DNA of 64,000 nt, taken from positions 496,001 through 560,000 of the forward strand of contig NZ_VFPV01000003.1 of NCBI RefSeq assembly GCF_006716905.1, given 5' to 3'. This document shows positions 1-9,860 of the stretch, piece by piece (within the stretch, counting starts at the first letter, position 1; every line of letters starts with the position of its first letter). This stretch comes from Acidovorax temperans. Lineage in GTDB: Bacteria; Pseudomonadota; Gammaproteobacteria; Burkholderiales; Burkholderiaceae_C. A model generated the notes under the pieces. It worked only from the letters and a program-made list of their open reading frames with translations, did not search any database and was not told the DNA's origin. Both the position numbers and the translations under genes were made by a program.

Positions 1-577
1 CCACCTCCCACTTGCCGTTCTTTTCCTGCACTTCGCAGATCGACACGCCGTGGGCTGCCTGCGACTTGCGCACCTTCTCCAGGCTCCAGTTGGCTGCACC
101 GTCAGGGAACAGCAGACCGTGGTCCACATACTCGTGGTTCATGGCCAGCAAGCCCACCTTGGAGCCTTCTTGCGCAAAGTAGTGGATGCCGTCGTGGTGC
201 ATGCCAAACTGGGTTGCCTGCTGGGCGGCGCTGTTGCTGGCGTCGTCCTTGAACGCAGCGTTTTCACCAGACATGCCCACCGGGTCACCCCAGGGTGCGA
301 TCACCTGCACGGTGTAGCCCTCGGGCACCGTCACCGTGTCGGCCGTGGAAAGAGCCACGCTCTTGAAGCCCAGCAGGGGGCCAGCACCAGAGCCAGGGGT
401 GGCACAACCCACCAGCGCAGCCGCACCGGCCACCGTGCTCAGCGGCGCCAGAAAATTGCCGGCCAACGCGCCCAAACCGCCACGCAACAAGGTGCGGCGC
501 GAAGGGGCTGACACCTCATGGATGCTGGGGTTGGAAGAACGGTTGCTGTCTTCCATCAGGGAGAAATCTTTTGCCAT
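1..577 (-). CDS. PhoX-family (DUF839) alkaline phosphatase, N-terminal part
   Basis: The reverse strand gives a protein starting ATG at 577 and running off the left edge (about 192 residues visible). A twin-arginine-type segment (PSRRTLLRG) is followed by a hydrophobic stretch ending in a lipobox-like VGCA. After it come a beta-rich region with GYTVQVIAPWGDP and the MNHEYVDHG motif of DUF839/PhoX proteins. PhoX enzymes are Tat-exported, metal-dependent periplasmic phosphatases, so release of phosphate from organic esters outside the cytoplasm is expected. A second in-frame ATG at 556 is possible. The catalytic C-terminal part is not in the window. Confidence 0.8.
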   Translation of the reverse strand, partial: MAKDFSLMEDSNRSSNPSIHEVSAPSRRTLLRGGLGALAGNFLAPLSTVAGAAALVGCATPGSGAGPLLGFKSVALSTADTVTVPEGYTVQVIAPWGDPVGMSGENAAFKDDASNSAAQQATQFGMHHDGIHYFAQEGSKVGLLAMNHEYVDHGLLFPDGAANWSLEKVRKSQAAHGVSICEVQEKNGKWEV

Positions 578-907
578 CGTGCTTACTTGGTTGTGACTGC
601 GCTGCCGGGGGTCGGCAGCACGCGCGGCATTTGTAGGCGCGGCGTATGACCAAGGCATGACAGGCACGCAGAAGATCATCTCCCGCGCGGCACTCGGTCA
701 GCGACTTGCACACGCTGATCTGCCGTAGAGCGCGCGGACAAGGTCGATGCTTCTTGATATCAAAAATTGATACATTTATCAAATAACCATTTATTTGATA
801 GATATGCTTGAAATTTAGCAAATTCGTCACATAATGTAACCATGCGCACCGCTGGTGCACGGGTTCCAGCGACAGCCACCAGCAGACGCAGGCACCGGAA
901 AGATTGC
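578..907. other. AT-richer divergent intergenic region
   Basis: This region separates the PhoX gene from the signalling operon. It holds a short AT-rich dyad at 777-800 (TATCAAATA and TATTTGATA) that could be an operator. No convincing small gene is seen in either strand. Confidence 0.5.
777..800. promoter_or_regulatory. AT-rich dyad upstream of the signalling operon
   Basis: Nine-base arms TATCAAATA and TATTTGATA are separated by 6 bases, about 110 bases before the ATG at 908. The regulator is unknown. Confidence 0.35.
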
Positions 908-2437
908 ATGACGACGACCTCTTCTTTGTCGACAGAAACTTCCCCCACGCCAGGCGGCGCCACCGCCGAGGTGTGCGCGTCTGTCGATGAACTCAAACAA
1001 CGGATCTTCGACGCGACGCCCATGGGGCTTTGCCTGCTGATCCGTGCCCAGCCCGTGCTCATCAACGCGCGCTTCGCTGAGCTGCTCGGGGCAGCCCCTG
1101 AAGACGCCTTGCGCCCTGCCACCTGGCTGCAGCAACAGTGGCCAGAGCTGTGGCCGCAACTGCTCGGCATAGGCCGCGGCCAACGGCATGTGAGCTGTGC
1201 CACTGCCTCGGGCCGCATCTTCAATGGGCGTGCCTATGCGCGGGTGCTGCCCGCACTGGCCGAAGGGGCCGAACTGATCACCGTGGTGGACGAACCCCAG
1301 CGCGCGCAAATTGCTTTTTCTTCGCACTGGCGTGCCCGCATGCTGGAGCAGACGGAGACCATGGGCCGCAGCGGCTCGGCAGAAATCGACCTGGACCAAG
1401 GCAAGGCCGTGCTGTCCAAGGGCCTGTATGCGCTGCTGGGGCTGCCCTTTCACCCCAAAGCTGTGCCCAGCTGGCGCCTGCTGCAGCGGCTGCCCGCGAA
1501 AGAGCGCGGCTATGCGGCCTCGATATGGCAAGGCGCACTGCCCGACGAGCCGTTCGAGTTCCAGCACCGGCTGGTCTGTAGCGATGGCAAGCGGCTTGAA
1601 GTGCTGCAGCGTGGCATGGTCGAAACCGACGGCTCTGGCCGCCGCCATGGCTACGTCATCATCCAGGACATCACCGCCCAGCGTGAAGCCGAGCAGCGCA
1701 TCCAGGAGCTGGCCAACCACGACGAAGTCACGGGCCTGGCCAACCGCACGCAACTGCTCGACCGCATTGATGCCGCCGTGCACGCTGCCAAGTGGGACCC
1801 GCAACCGTTTTTGCTGCTCTCCATCCAGGTCGATCAGGTGGACCAGCTCAAGCAGGCCATGGGCTATGGCGCGGGTGATGCCATGGCCATGGCCGTGGCA
1901 TCACGCCTTTGCACGCTGACCGAGCCCAGCGACATCGTGGCGCGCCTGGACGGCGGTGAATTTGCAATTTTGCTGAGCCCCGAAAGCAGCGCGCTCGACC
2001 CCCAAGGCTACCGCCACGCCCGCGCGGTAGTGGAGGCCATGTCCAAGCCCGAGCGCCTGGGCGCGGCCGAAATTGTTCCTGGCGGGCGCGTGGGTGTGGC
2101 GCGCTTTCCGGCCGATGCACAAACCGCCAGCGAACTGCTGGAAGCCGCCCAAACGGCACGCATGGGCATTCCAGCCACCGGTGAGCAGGTCGCGATCTTC
2201 ACCCCCGAAACCCGGGCTGCAGCGTTGCGCAAACTGGCCGTCGAATCGGGCCTGCGACATGCCGCAGAACGCGGTGAACTGAGCCTTTCCTACCAACTGC
2301 AGGCCGACCTGACCACCGGCGAGATTGCCGGCGCGCAGGTCATCATGAACTGGACGAGCCAGACAGTAACCATCCCCCGGCAAAGCCGGGGGCATTCGGG
2401 ATGTGAGCCGCTCAAAGCGGCTGTAAGGGGTCGCTAA
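908..2437 (+). pseudogene. 5' fragment of PAS-GGDEF-EAL-REC hybrid protein, cut by IS200-type element
   Basis: The start at ATG 908 is chosen for the upstream GGAAAG; an in-frame ATG at 842 lacks one. The native part ends at 2365; the frame then runs 24 codons into the insertion and stops at 2437. Domains in order: a PAS-like N-terminus, a second PAS/PAC region ending near 1690, and a GGDEF-like domain beginning HDEVTGLANR (about 1720-2100). The GGDEF active site reads DGGEF, so cyclase activity is unlikely. The start of an EAL domain follows, with GAQVIMNW where active enzymes have GAEAL-x-RW. The rest of the gene resumes at 3034. Before disruption it was probably a receptor-like, non-catalytic c-di-GMP protein. 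Confidence 0.85.
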
Positions 2438-3033
2438 CGCGGCCCCTCATTCTTGGGGCCACCTATCGGTGGCTACTCACCTCCATAGACCGAGTTGGTC
2501 CAACCTCTCGTCTTCCTTCTCCTGGTTTCGGATGTACTCCCGTATCACCGCTTCGTCGCGTCCCACCGTCGAGACGAAGTACCCTCGCGCCCAGAAGTGC
2601 TGACCCACGAAGTTGCGCTTTCGCTCTCCGTACACCCGCGCAAGGTGGATTGCGCTCTTGCCTTTGATAAAGCCCACCACCTGCGACACCGAGTACTTCG
2701 GTGGGATCGACAGCATCATGTGCACGTGATCGGGCATCAGATGCCCCTCTTCAACCCTGCATTCCTTTTGCGCGGCCAACTTTCTGAATACCTCACCCAG
2801 GTGTTCGCGTAGCTGCTTGTACAGCGTTCGCCTTCGACACTTGGGGATGAAGACCACGTGATATTTGCAATCCCAGGCCGTGTGACTCAAACTTTCATAC
2901 TTGTCCATCGTGTTTCTTCCTTTCGTTTGCTTGGCGGCTCACGATTGAAAGTCTCTACGGTGGACAACCTCCTGAAAAGTCAAACTTCTACTGCCTCCCC
3001 GGCAGAGCCGGGGGGCCTCCTTTTGGTAGCTAG
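2366..3033 (-). mobile_element. IS200/IS605-type element, copy 1
   Basis: The segment is shared with 16015-16682 in the opposite orientation. It has no terminal inverted repeats or target duplication, but hairpins near both ends (CCCCGGCAAAGCCGGGG near 2375 and CCCCGGCAGAGCCGGGG near 2999), as in the IS200 group. The true length is 667 bp: removing 667 bases (2366-3032 or 2367-3033; one G is ambiguous) restores the host reading frame exactly. Confidence 0.9.
2477..2908 (-). CDS. tnpA: IS200/IS605-family transposase TnpA (copy 1)
   Basis: This 143-residue Y1 single-strand transposase has the HUH motif as HVHMM near residue 62 and a catalytic tyrosine in the YIRNQE helix near residue 126. Length and motifs are normal for the family, and the protein is identical to the copy at 16140-16571. 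It should excise and insert single-stranded DNA by recognising the subterminal hairpins. No accessory tnpB is present. The region after the stop codon (2380-2475) contains three further hairpins that may shape or limit its transcript. Confidence 0.93.
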   Translation of the reverse strand: MDKYESLSHTAWDCKYHVVFIPKCRRRTLYKQLREHLGEVFRKLAAQKECRVEEGHLMPDHVHMMLSIPPKYSVSQVVGFIKGKSAIHLARVYGERKRNFVGQHFWARGYFVSTVGRDEAVIREYIRNQEKEDERLDQLGLWR

Positions 3034-4550
3034 GCAGTGTTCCAGGCCATGAGTTTGTGCCGATTGCCACGCAAACCGGCCTGATCGTCATGCTGGGCGA
3101 CTGGAAACGCGAAGCGATTTGCCAGCAATTGCGTGCCTGGGAGCAGGCGGGCGTGCGTGTACCGCGCCTGTGTCTGCGCATCTCGCAACTGGAGCTGCAG
3201 CAGCCCGACATGGTGGACAAGCTGCGCCAAAGCCTTCTGGCCAACGGCCTTCAAGCGCAAGCGCTCGGCATCGAGATCAGCGAGCAGGCGCTGTTCAATG
3301 CATCGCCCGAACTGGTGCAGACCTTGAACCAGCTGCGCGGGCTGGGGCTGGAGATTTCGCTGGGCGATTTTGGCGCGGGCGCCACCAACCTGGGCCTGCT
3401 GCGCACCCTGCCGGTGGATGTGATCAAGGTGCACCGCTCATGCGTGCCCGATGTGACAGCAGCCACCGGTGATGTCTCGCTCACCCGGGCCATCATCAAC
3501 ATGGCGCACAGCCTGCAGATGAAGGTCATGGCAGACGGTGTGGAAACCACGGGCCAGCTCACGCTGCTGATTGCCAATGGCTGTGACCGCATGCAGGGCC
3601 CGGTGCTCTCGCCACCCGTGGACGCCAATGCACTCGTACAACTGCTGGCCAGCAAGATCACGTTGCCCGCCCACCTGCTCACTCGCCGACGTGAACGCAC
3701 CTTGCTACTGGTGGACGATGAGCCCAACATCGTCTCGGCGCTGCGGCGCCTGTTCCGCCGCGAGGGCTACCGCATCGTCACCGCCAGCAGCGGAGCCGAA
3801 GGGCTGCAGCGCATGGCCGAATACGAAGTGGACGTGGTGCTGTCAGACCAGCGCATGCCCGGCATGACCGGCGTTGAATTTTTACGCCGCGCCAAAGAGC
3901 TGTACCCCGACACCGTGCGCATGGTGCTCTCTGGCTACACCGAGCTACAGTCGATCACCGACGCCGTCAACGAAGGCGCCATCTACCGCTTTCTGACCAA
4001 GCCGTGGGATGACGAACGGCTGCTCGTGCATGTGCGCGAGGCCTTTGCCCACAAGGAGCTGGGCGACGAAAACAAGCGCCTGGCCACCGAAGTCGTCACG
4101 GCCAGCGAGGCACTGGTCGCAGCCAACGAACGGCTGGAGATGGTGCTGAACAACCGGCAGCAGCAAATCGACCAGGAATCCGCCCGCGCCAACGCCGTGC
4201 GCGACATGCTCGACCTGGTGCCCGCGCCGTTGCTAGGGGTGGACCCCGACGGAGTGATTGTGCTGGCCAACCAGGAGGCCCAGCGCGTTCTGGGCCACCG
4301 GATTGCCGTGCTGGGTGAACCTGCCGAGGCCGTACTGCAGCAGCCCCTGCCGCCCATGGCGAGAGAATTGCCTGCAACCACAGACCTGCGCGACCCAGAC
4401 GCCTGCCAGCCGCCCCTGCTCTGGCAAGGGCCCCACTGGAGCGGCAAGGTGCGCGTTCTGAATGCCACGCCGCCGCGTGGCCTGATGGTGGTGTTGACGG
4501 AGCACCATAGCCCAGCACAGCCACAGCCCGACAATGAAACGCCCTGTTAA
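3034..4550 (+). pseudogene. 3' fragment of PAS-GGDEF-EAL-REC hybrid protein
   Basis: This continues the gene broken at 2365; a GTG at 3057 could restart translation. It encodes the rest of a degenerate EAL domain: LGIEIS, then LGDFGAG where active enzymes have DDFGTG, then VMADGVET. A REC domain follows (LLLVDDEP at about 3700, phospho-acceptor in VVLSDQRMPG) with KPWDDE, then a helical linker and a PAS-like segment (about 4190-4480). Loss of the acidic metal ligands argues against phosphodiesterase activity. The REC half is intact and could still act if expressed from the internal start. It heads the genes that follow on the same strand. Confidence 0.8.
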
Positions 4551-4606
4551 GACGCGAAAGACGCGAGCGCGAACACGGCACCGATCAAAAACACCAGCCC
4601 TTGTCC

Positions 4607-4819
4607 ATGGCCTCCCATTTCGACCCCACAACGCCGGATGCACCCAGCGGCACCACGCCTGAAGCCGCGTCACCCGCAACGCAAGCACTCCCTGCCGCCG
4701 AGGCCCTGGACCCTGCTGCACAACGGCTGCGCCACCTGTTCCGCCGCCTGGATGCCGAAGGCCAGACCCATGTGCTGAAGAAAGCGCTTTTCGAATACCG
4801 CGGAATTGAGCTGCCATGA
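4607..4819 (+). CDS. small protein of unknown function, translationally coupled to HDOD gene
   Basis: The ORF has 70 residues from ATG 4607; a TTG at 4601 is an alternative. It has a Pro/Ala/Thr-rich N-terminal half and a basic helical C-terminus (RLRHLFRRLDAEGQTHVLKK). The stop codon overlaps the ATG of the HDOD gene (ATGA), and it lies in the signalling operon, which is why I keep it. I do not recognise the family. It could be a small adaptor or a leader for coupling. Confidence 0.5.
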   Translation: MASHFDPTTPDAPSGTTPEAASPATQALPAAEALDPAAQRLRHLFRRLDAEGQTHVLKKALFEYRGIELP

Positions 4820-5694
4820 AAATCCCGCCACCCCGTCTCTTGAAGCTTGATCGCGAAGCCCTCGCACGCGATGTGCGCGCGCTGCCCTCTCTGCCCACTG
4901 TGGTGCAGGAGCTGATGATGTTGGTGCAGAAAAATGAGGTGCAGCTGGACACCATCACCAACACGCTGAGCCTGGACCAGGCTTTGTCGGTCAAAGTGCT
5001 GCATCTGGCGAACTCTCCGTTCTACGGGTTGTCCGGCCGGGTGCGTTCCATTCGTGATGCGATCAATATTTTGGGAATGCGCCAGCTCAGCAGTCTGGTC
5101 ATCGCCGCGGCGCTGACGCTGCAGTTCGAAAAGCTGCACGGCCAGTCCTTGCACATGAATGCGTTCTGGCGGCATTCGATTGGCTGCGCCACCGCAGCCC
5201 GCCAACTGGCCAAACGCACGGGCCTGGATGAGCAAGCAGCTTTCACCGCAGGCCTGCTGCACGACGTGGGCCGACTGGTGGTAGACAGCCACCATCCCTT
5301 GGAAGCCGCGCAGGCCATTGCCTGGGCAGAGGCCAGTGACACGCCCCACTGCGATGCTGAGTACATGCTGCTGGGTATTGACCACACAGAACTGGGGTCC
5401 TGGGTGTGCCGCCACTGGCGGTTTACCAGCGATGTGACCGATGCCATCGCAGGCCACCACCACCCACCGCCTTCGGGCGCGCTGACGCTGATTGACATCG
5501 TTCACGTGGCCGACGCCATCACCCACGCATTGGACCTGGCCGATGCCCCCAACGAGGCCGTGCCTGGAATCAGCTCTGCAGCCTGGGCACGGCTGGGCCT
5601 GCAAGAGCGCGAACTACCGGCGCTGCTGGCCAGCATTGAAAGCGAATTCCACGATTTGTATGCCGTGCTGAAGCCCGCCAAGGAGGCCCCATGA
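4816..5694 (+). CDS. HDOD domain protein
   Basis: This 292-residue protein has an HDOD domain across most of its length: LPSLPTVVQEL at the start, LDQALSVKVLHLANSPFYG, then an HD-like helix with AGLLHDVGRLV near residue 155 and AGHHHPP near 217. HDOD proteins are generally non-catalytic relatives of HD hydrolases and act as signalling scaffolds. It overlaps both neighbours by 4 bases (ATGA at each end), so it is translated with the upstream small ORF and the downstream kinase. A role in the same output pathway as the HD-GYP protein is inferred from this context. Confidence 0.85.
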   Translation: MKIPPPRLLKLDREALARDVRALPSLPTVVQELMMLVQKNEVQLDTITNTLSLDQALSVKVLHLANSPFYGLSGRVRSIRDAINILGMRQLSSLVIAAALTLQFEKLHGQSLHMNAFWRHSIGCATAARQLAKRTGLDEQAAFTAGLLHDVGRLVVDSHHPLEAAQAIAWAEASDTPHCDAEYMLLGIDHTELGSWVCRHWRFTSDVTDAIAGHHHPPPSGALTLIDIVHVADAITHALDLADAPNEAVPGISSAAWARLGLQERELPALLASIESEFHDLYAVLKPAKEAP

Positions 5695-6653
5695 CCCACA
5701 ACGGACTATCCCCCCTGCCCCAGGATTTGACGCTGGCCGAGATGTCAGACGTGCAGATCCGCGCCATCGTGGGCGAGCTGATCAAAACCAACCGGGACTT
5801 GAAGGAGGTGAACTCCAAGCTGTCTGATGCACAGAGCAAGCTCATCCAGTCGGAAAAGCTGGCCTCCATCGGGCAGTTGGCAGCAGGTGTGGCACATGAG
5901 ATCAACAACCCCATCGGCTTCATCTTCTCGAACTTCGGCACCCTGGAGCAGTACCTGGAAGACCTCTTCCAGATGCTGGACGCCTACGAGCAGGCCGAGG
6001 CGAGCGTGAGCGACAGCGCAGCACTGGCACGCATCCGCAGCCTCAAGGCAGATCTGGACATTGACTACCTGAAAGAGGACATTCCCAACCTGATGCGCGA
6101 GTCGCGCGACGGCATCCAGCGCGTGCGCAAAATCGTGCAGGACCTGAAAGATTTTTCACGCGTGGATGCACGCCAGGAGTGGGAAAGCGTGGACCTGCAC
6201 GCGGGTATCGACTCCACACTCAACATCGTCAACAACGAGATCAAGTACAAGGCCGACGTGGTCAAGCACTACGGGGCGCTGCCCGAAGTGCAGTGCCTGC
6301 CCTCGGAGCTGAACCAGGTGTTCATGAACCTGCTGGTCAACGCAGCCCATGCCATCACGGCAGAACGCGGCACCATCACCATCAGCACCGGAGTCGATGG
6401 CCCCAACGTGTGGGTGGAGGTGGCCGACACTGGCGCAGGCATTGCACAAGAAAACCTGAAGCGTATTTTTGACCCCTTCTTCACAACCAAGCCGGTGGGC
6501 AAAGGCACGGGCCTCGGCCTGTCGCTGTCTTACGGTATCGTGCAAAAGCACAGTGGGCGCATGGAAGTGCACAGCGAACTGGGAGTGGGCACCCGTTTCA
6601 GGGTCACGCTGCCCATCAAGCACGAAGAAGCAGCCACCCAGCCAGCCGCTTGA
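5691..6653 (+). CDS. sensor histidine kinase, soluble
   Basis: This 320-residue protein has no transmembrane segment. A short N-terminal coiled coil (about residues 20-55) leads to the H-box [11 protein letters not shown] with phospho-acceptor His69. The N-box [13 protein letters not shown], the G1 box VADTGAGI, the F box FDPFFTTKP and the G2 box [11 protein letters not shown] are all present. It should autophosphorylate and donate to a REC domain. The two nearest candidates are the REC-HD-GYP protein just downstream and the REC domain of the split protein upstream. The start overlaps the HDOD stop by 4 bases. Confidence 0.9.
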   Translation: MTHNGLSPLPQDLTLAEMSDVQIRAIVGELIKTNRDLKEVNSKLSDAQSKLIQSEKLASIGQLAAGVAHEINNPIGFIFSNFGTLEQYLEDLFQMLDAYEQAEASVSDSAALARIRSLKADLDIDYLKEDIPNLMRESRDGIQRVRKIVQDLKDFSRVDARQEWESVDLHAGIDSTLNIVNNEIKYKADVVKHYGALPEVQCLPSELNQVFMNLLVNAAHAITAERGTITISTGVDGPNVWVEVADTGAGIAQENLKRIFDPFFTTKPVGKGTGLGLSLSYGIVQKHSGRMEVHSELGVGTRFRVTLPIKHEEAATQPAA

Positions 6654-6707
6654 CGGCGGGCCAGTGCCTTTGCCAGTACCGCCCAGCCCCGTACCCTTTT
6701 TGCAGCC

Positions 6708-8051
6708 ATGGACACCGACAACACCCCACTGATCCCCGCCGAGGCTGCGGCGCCAGCGCACAGCCAGCCGCCCGCCCCGCCGGCCGAGCCCTGGTCCGTG
6801 CTGTGCGTGGACGATGAGCCCAGCATCTTGTCGGCCCTCAAGCGCGTGCTGCGGGCCGAAGACTGCAAGGTGCTACAAGCGGGCAGCGGCGCGGAAGCCA
6901 TTGCCGTGCTGGAGCAACACCCAGTGGACGTGGTGGTGAGCGACATGCGCATGCCGGGCATGGACGGCGCCGCCCTGCTGGCCCAGGTGCGAGCCCGCTG
7001 GCCCGCCACCGCGCGCATTCTGCTCACGGGGTATGCCGACATGAAGGCCACGGTTGCGGCCATCAACGAAGGGCAGATTTACCGCTACATCCACAAGCCC
7101 TGGGACGAGACCGAACTGCGGCTGACCGTGCGCCAGGCGGCCGAGCGCAGGCAGCTGGAGCGTGAACGCGACCGCCTGCAAGCCCTGACGAGCGCGCAGA
7201 ACGAAGAGCTGAAAGCCCTGAACACCGGGCTGGAGCAGCGGGTGCAAGAGCGCACCAGCGAGCTGCGCCAGGCCAACGACCAACTGCGGCGCAACTACCT
7301 CACCAGCATCAAGATCTTTTCCAGCGTGATGGAACTGCGCAGCGGCGTGCTGGCCGGGCATGGCAAGCGCTGCGCCAACCTGGCACGCAAGGTGGCGGTG
7401 ACCATGGGCCTGCCCGAAGACGAAGTGCAGGACATTTTCGTGGCCGGGCTGCTGCACGACATGGGCTTCATGGCCTTGCCGGACTCCATCATGAGCAAGC
7501 CCGTGGGCAAGCTCACCCCGGAAGAACTGGCCAGCTACCAGCGCCACCCGGTGCTGGGCGCGCAGGCCTTCATGGCGCTGGACGACCACCAGACCGTGGC
7601 CACATTGATCCGCACCCACCACGAGCGCTTTGACGGCACCGGCTACCCGGACCAACTCCAGGGCACGCAGATTCCGCGGGGCGCGCGCATCCTGGCGGTG
7701 GTGGATACGTACGACGACATGACGCACGGGCACCTCACCGGCGCGTCGCTCACGGAAGCGGAAGCGCGCACCATCTTGCAGCGCGGGCGCGGCACGCAAT
7801 TCGACCCCGAGGTGGTGGACGTCTTCCTGCACATCACGCAAGAGGTCAAGCCCAAGCCCGTGCGCATCGAGCCCGTCAGCACCGACCATCTCAAGCCCGG
7901 CATGGTGCTGGGCAAGGATCTGCTTTCGAAAGAAGGGGTGATGCTGCTGTCTGCCGGGCATGTGCTCAGCGCAGACATGATCAGCCGCATTCGCAAATAC
8001 GCGATGGCCGAAGGATTGAACCTGGCGCTGGACATTCGCATGCCGGGGTAG
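6708..8051 (+). CDS. response regulator with HD-GYP phosphodiesterase domain
   Basis: The protein has 447 residues. A Pro/Ala-rich N-terminus precedes a REC domain (residues 30-145; VDDEP, phospho-acceptor Asp79 in VVSDMRMPG, KPW near 130). A coiled-coil linker (about 145-195) leads to an HD-GYP domain with His250-Asp251, His304-His305 and GYP at 312-314. The catalytic signatures are complete, so it should hydrolyse cyclic di-GMP, unlike the upstream GGDEF-EAL protein. A C-terminal extension (about 380-447) resembles the PilZ-like tail of some HD-GYP proteins. It is the last gene of the operon and the likely partner of the kinase 54 bases upstream. Confidence 0.92.
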   Translation: MDTDNTPLIPAEAAAPAHSQPPAPPAEPWSVLCVDDEPSILSALKRVLRAEDCKVLQAGSGAEAIAVLEQHPVDVVVSDMRMPGMDGAALLAQVRARWPATARILLTGYADMKATVAAINEGQIYRYIHKPWDETELRLTVRQAAERRQLERERDRLQALTSAQNEELKALNTGLEQRVQERTSELRQANDQLRRNYLTSIKIFSSVMELRSGVLAGHGKRCANLARKVAVTMGLPEDEVQDIFVAGLLHDMGFMALPDSIMSKPVGKLTPEELASYQRHPVLGAQAFMALDDHQTVATLIRTHHERFDGTGYPDQLQGTQIPRGARILAVVDTYDDMTHGHLTGASLTEAEARTILQRGRGTQFDPEVVDVFLHITQEVKPKPVRIEPVSTDHLKPGMVLGKDLLSKEGVMLLSAGHVLSADMISRIRKYAMAEGLNLALDIRMPG

Positions 8052-8070
8052 TTTCTTAATGTGGGGTTAA

Positions 8071-9849
8071 GTGGCGGTTTCAACAATCGTCCGCATGCCC
8101 CTCATCCTGCAACGGCTGCTGCCGCGCGCCCCATTTTTTGGTGCTTCCCACGCCTCTTCCACATCACAGCCCTCGGCGCAGGGTTTGCACCCCGCCTGGG
8201 TCGTGCTGTGGATCAGTGTCTGGATGGCCGTGGTGTGCAATGTGCCGCTGTGGCGAGAAGTGCTCCACCTGCCCGGTAACACCGGCGTTCGCGGCTGGGC
8301 TTTCCTGGCGGCCTTCATGGTGCTGGTCACTGCGGGCAACGCCGCCTTGCTGAGCCTGCTGGCCTGGCGCTGGACGCTCAAGCCCGCAGCTGGCCTGCTG
8401 GTGCTGATGGCGGCCTTTGGCGCCTATTTCATGCTGGCCTACGGTATTGCGATTGACGCCAGCATGCTCACCAACGTGCTGCAAACCGATGTGAAGGAAG
8501 CGGGCGACCTGCTGAACTGGCAACTGCCGCTGACCGTCGGCGCCCTGGCCGTGCCACCAGTGGCGTGGCTGGTTCGCCAACCCGTGCGCGCGGTGGCACC
8601 GCTGCGGCACACGCTGCACAACGCGGGGCTTTTCGTCGCCGCCGTGCTGGTGGCCGTGGGTGCGGTGTTGCTGGTGTTCCAGGACTTTGCCTCCACCATG
8701 CGCAACCACACCCAGCTGCGCTACCTGATCAATCCCCTCAACACCGTCTATGCGCTGGGCAACATTGCCACCAAACCGCTGCGCATGGACACGCGCACCA
8801 TCCTGCCCGTGGGGCGCGATGCCCAACTGGGTGCCAGCTACGCAGGCCAGTCCAAACCACCGCTGCTGGTGCTGGTGCTGGGCGAAACCGGCCGCGCGGG
8901 CAACTTTGGCATCAACGGCTACGAACGCAACACCACCCCGCTGCTGGCGGCCCGGCCAGACCTCATCAGCGCTGGCAACGCCTGGGCTTGCGGCACCAGC
9001 ACGGCGGCCTCGGTGCCGTGCATGTTCTCGCACCTGGGCCGCAATGGCTACGAGGCGCGCCGCGCCAACTTCGAAGGCTTGATGGACGTGCTGCAGCACG
9101 CAGGCCTGGCCGTTTTGTGGGTGGACAACCAATCGGGCTGCAAGGGCACTTGCGACCGCATTCCCAACGCCAACACCTCAGCCCAGAAAGACCCCGAACT
9201 GTGCCCCACTGGCAGCGACTGCCTGGACAACATCATGCTCAAGGGCCTGGACCAGCGCCTGGCAGACCTGCCCGCAGAGCAGCGCCAGCGCGGCACTGTG
9301 GTGGTGCTGCACCAGATGGGCAGCCACGGCCCCGCTTACTCCAAGCGTTCAGCCCCAGAGCGCAAGAAGTTCCTGCCCGAATGCACATCCAACGCGCTGC
9401 AGGAATGCGACCGCCAGCAGGTGGTGAACGCCTACGACAACAGCATCGTGGAAACCGACCACTTTCTGGATTCAGTGCTCAACTGGCTTGGAAAGCAATC
9501 CAATCAAGCGCAACCAGCTATGATTTATGTAGCAGACCATGGCGAATCGCTGGGTGAGAACAACATCTACCTGCACGGCCTACCCTACTCCATTGCACCT
9601 GACGTGCAAAAGCATGTGCCATGGATCACCTGGCTCTCGCCCGCCATGCAGTCGCGCACGGGCACGGCCACACCCTGCCTGCAAAAAGAACTGGCCCAGC
9701 AGCGCATCACGCACGACAACTACTTCCACTCGGTGCTGGGCTTGATGGATGTGAAGACGGGCGCGTACCAGCCCGAGCTGGACATCTTCAGCGCCTGCCG
9801 CAAGACCGTGGCCGCCAAGCAGGCGGCCCCCGCGCCAGCCAAGAGCTGA
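8071..9849 (+). CDS. eptA: phosphoethanolamine-lipid A transferase (EptA/MCR type)
   Basis: This protein of about 590 residues has five predicted N-terminal membrane helices, then a periplasmic sulfatase-fold domain. Motifs match EptA/MCR enzymes: GETGR (residues 271-275), CGTSTAASVPC with nucleophile Thr311, and VADHGESLGENN with metal ligands Asp489-His490. It should move phosphoethanolamine from phosphatidylethanolamine to lipid A on the periplasmic face, which lowers binding of cationic peptides such as polymyxin. The start is GTG 8071 (preceded by GGGG) or ATG 8095. Bases 9490-9534, just before the metal-ligand motif, match the dispersed repeat of this genome. No two-component regulator is adjacent. 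Confidence 0.93.
   Translation: MAVSTIVRMPLILQRLLPRAPFFGASHASSTSQPSAQGLHPAWVVLWISVWMAVVCNVPLWREVLHLPGNTGVRGWAFLAAFMVLVTAGNAALLSLLAWRWTLKPAAGLLVLMAAFGAYFMLAYGIAIDASMLTNVLQTDVKEAGDLLNWQLPLTVGALAVPPVAWLVRQPVRAVAPLRHTLHNAGLFVAAVLVAVGAVLLVFQDFASTMRNHTQLRYLINPLNTVYALGNIATKPLRMDTRTILPVGRDAQLGASYAGQSKPPLLVLVLGETGRAGNFGINGYERNTTPLLAARPDLISAGNAWACGTSTAASVPCMFSHLGRNGYEARRANFEGLMDVLQHAGLAVLWVDNQSGCKGTCDRIPNANTSAQKDPELCPTGSDCLDNIMLKGLDQRLADLPAEQRQRGTVVVLHQMGSHGPAYSKRSAPERKKFLPECTSNALQECDRQQVVNAYDNSIVETDHFLDSVLNWLGKQSNQAQPAMIYVADHGESLGENNIYLHGLPYSIAPDVQKHVPWITWLSPAMQSRTGTATPCLQKELAQQRITHDNYFHSVLGLMDVKTGAYQPELDIFSACRKTVAAKQAAPAPAKS
9490..9534 (+). repeat. dispersed dyad repeat, copy inside eptA coding sequence
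   Basis: AATCAAGCGCAACCAGCTAT followed by ATTTATGTAGCA matches one half of the family repeat and is read in frame, encoding residues just before the metal-binding VADHGE motif. Confidence 0.55.
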
Positions 9850-9860
9850 GCGGCCGCCCG

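Noticed and set aside
2858..3052. 64-codon plus-strand gene MIFAIPGRV in the IS200 element
   Set aside because: It is antisense to the transposase start and found only because the element has a long open opposite frame; the same frame recurs in copy 2.
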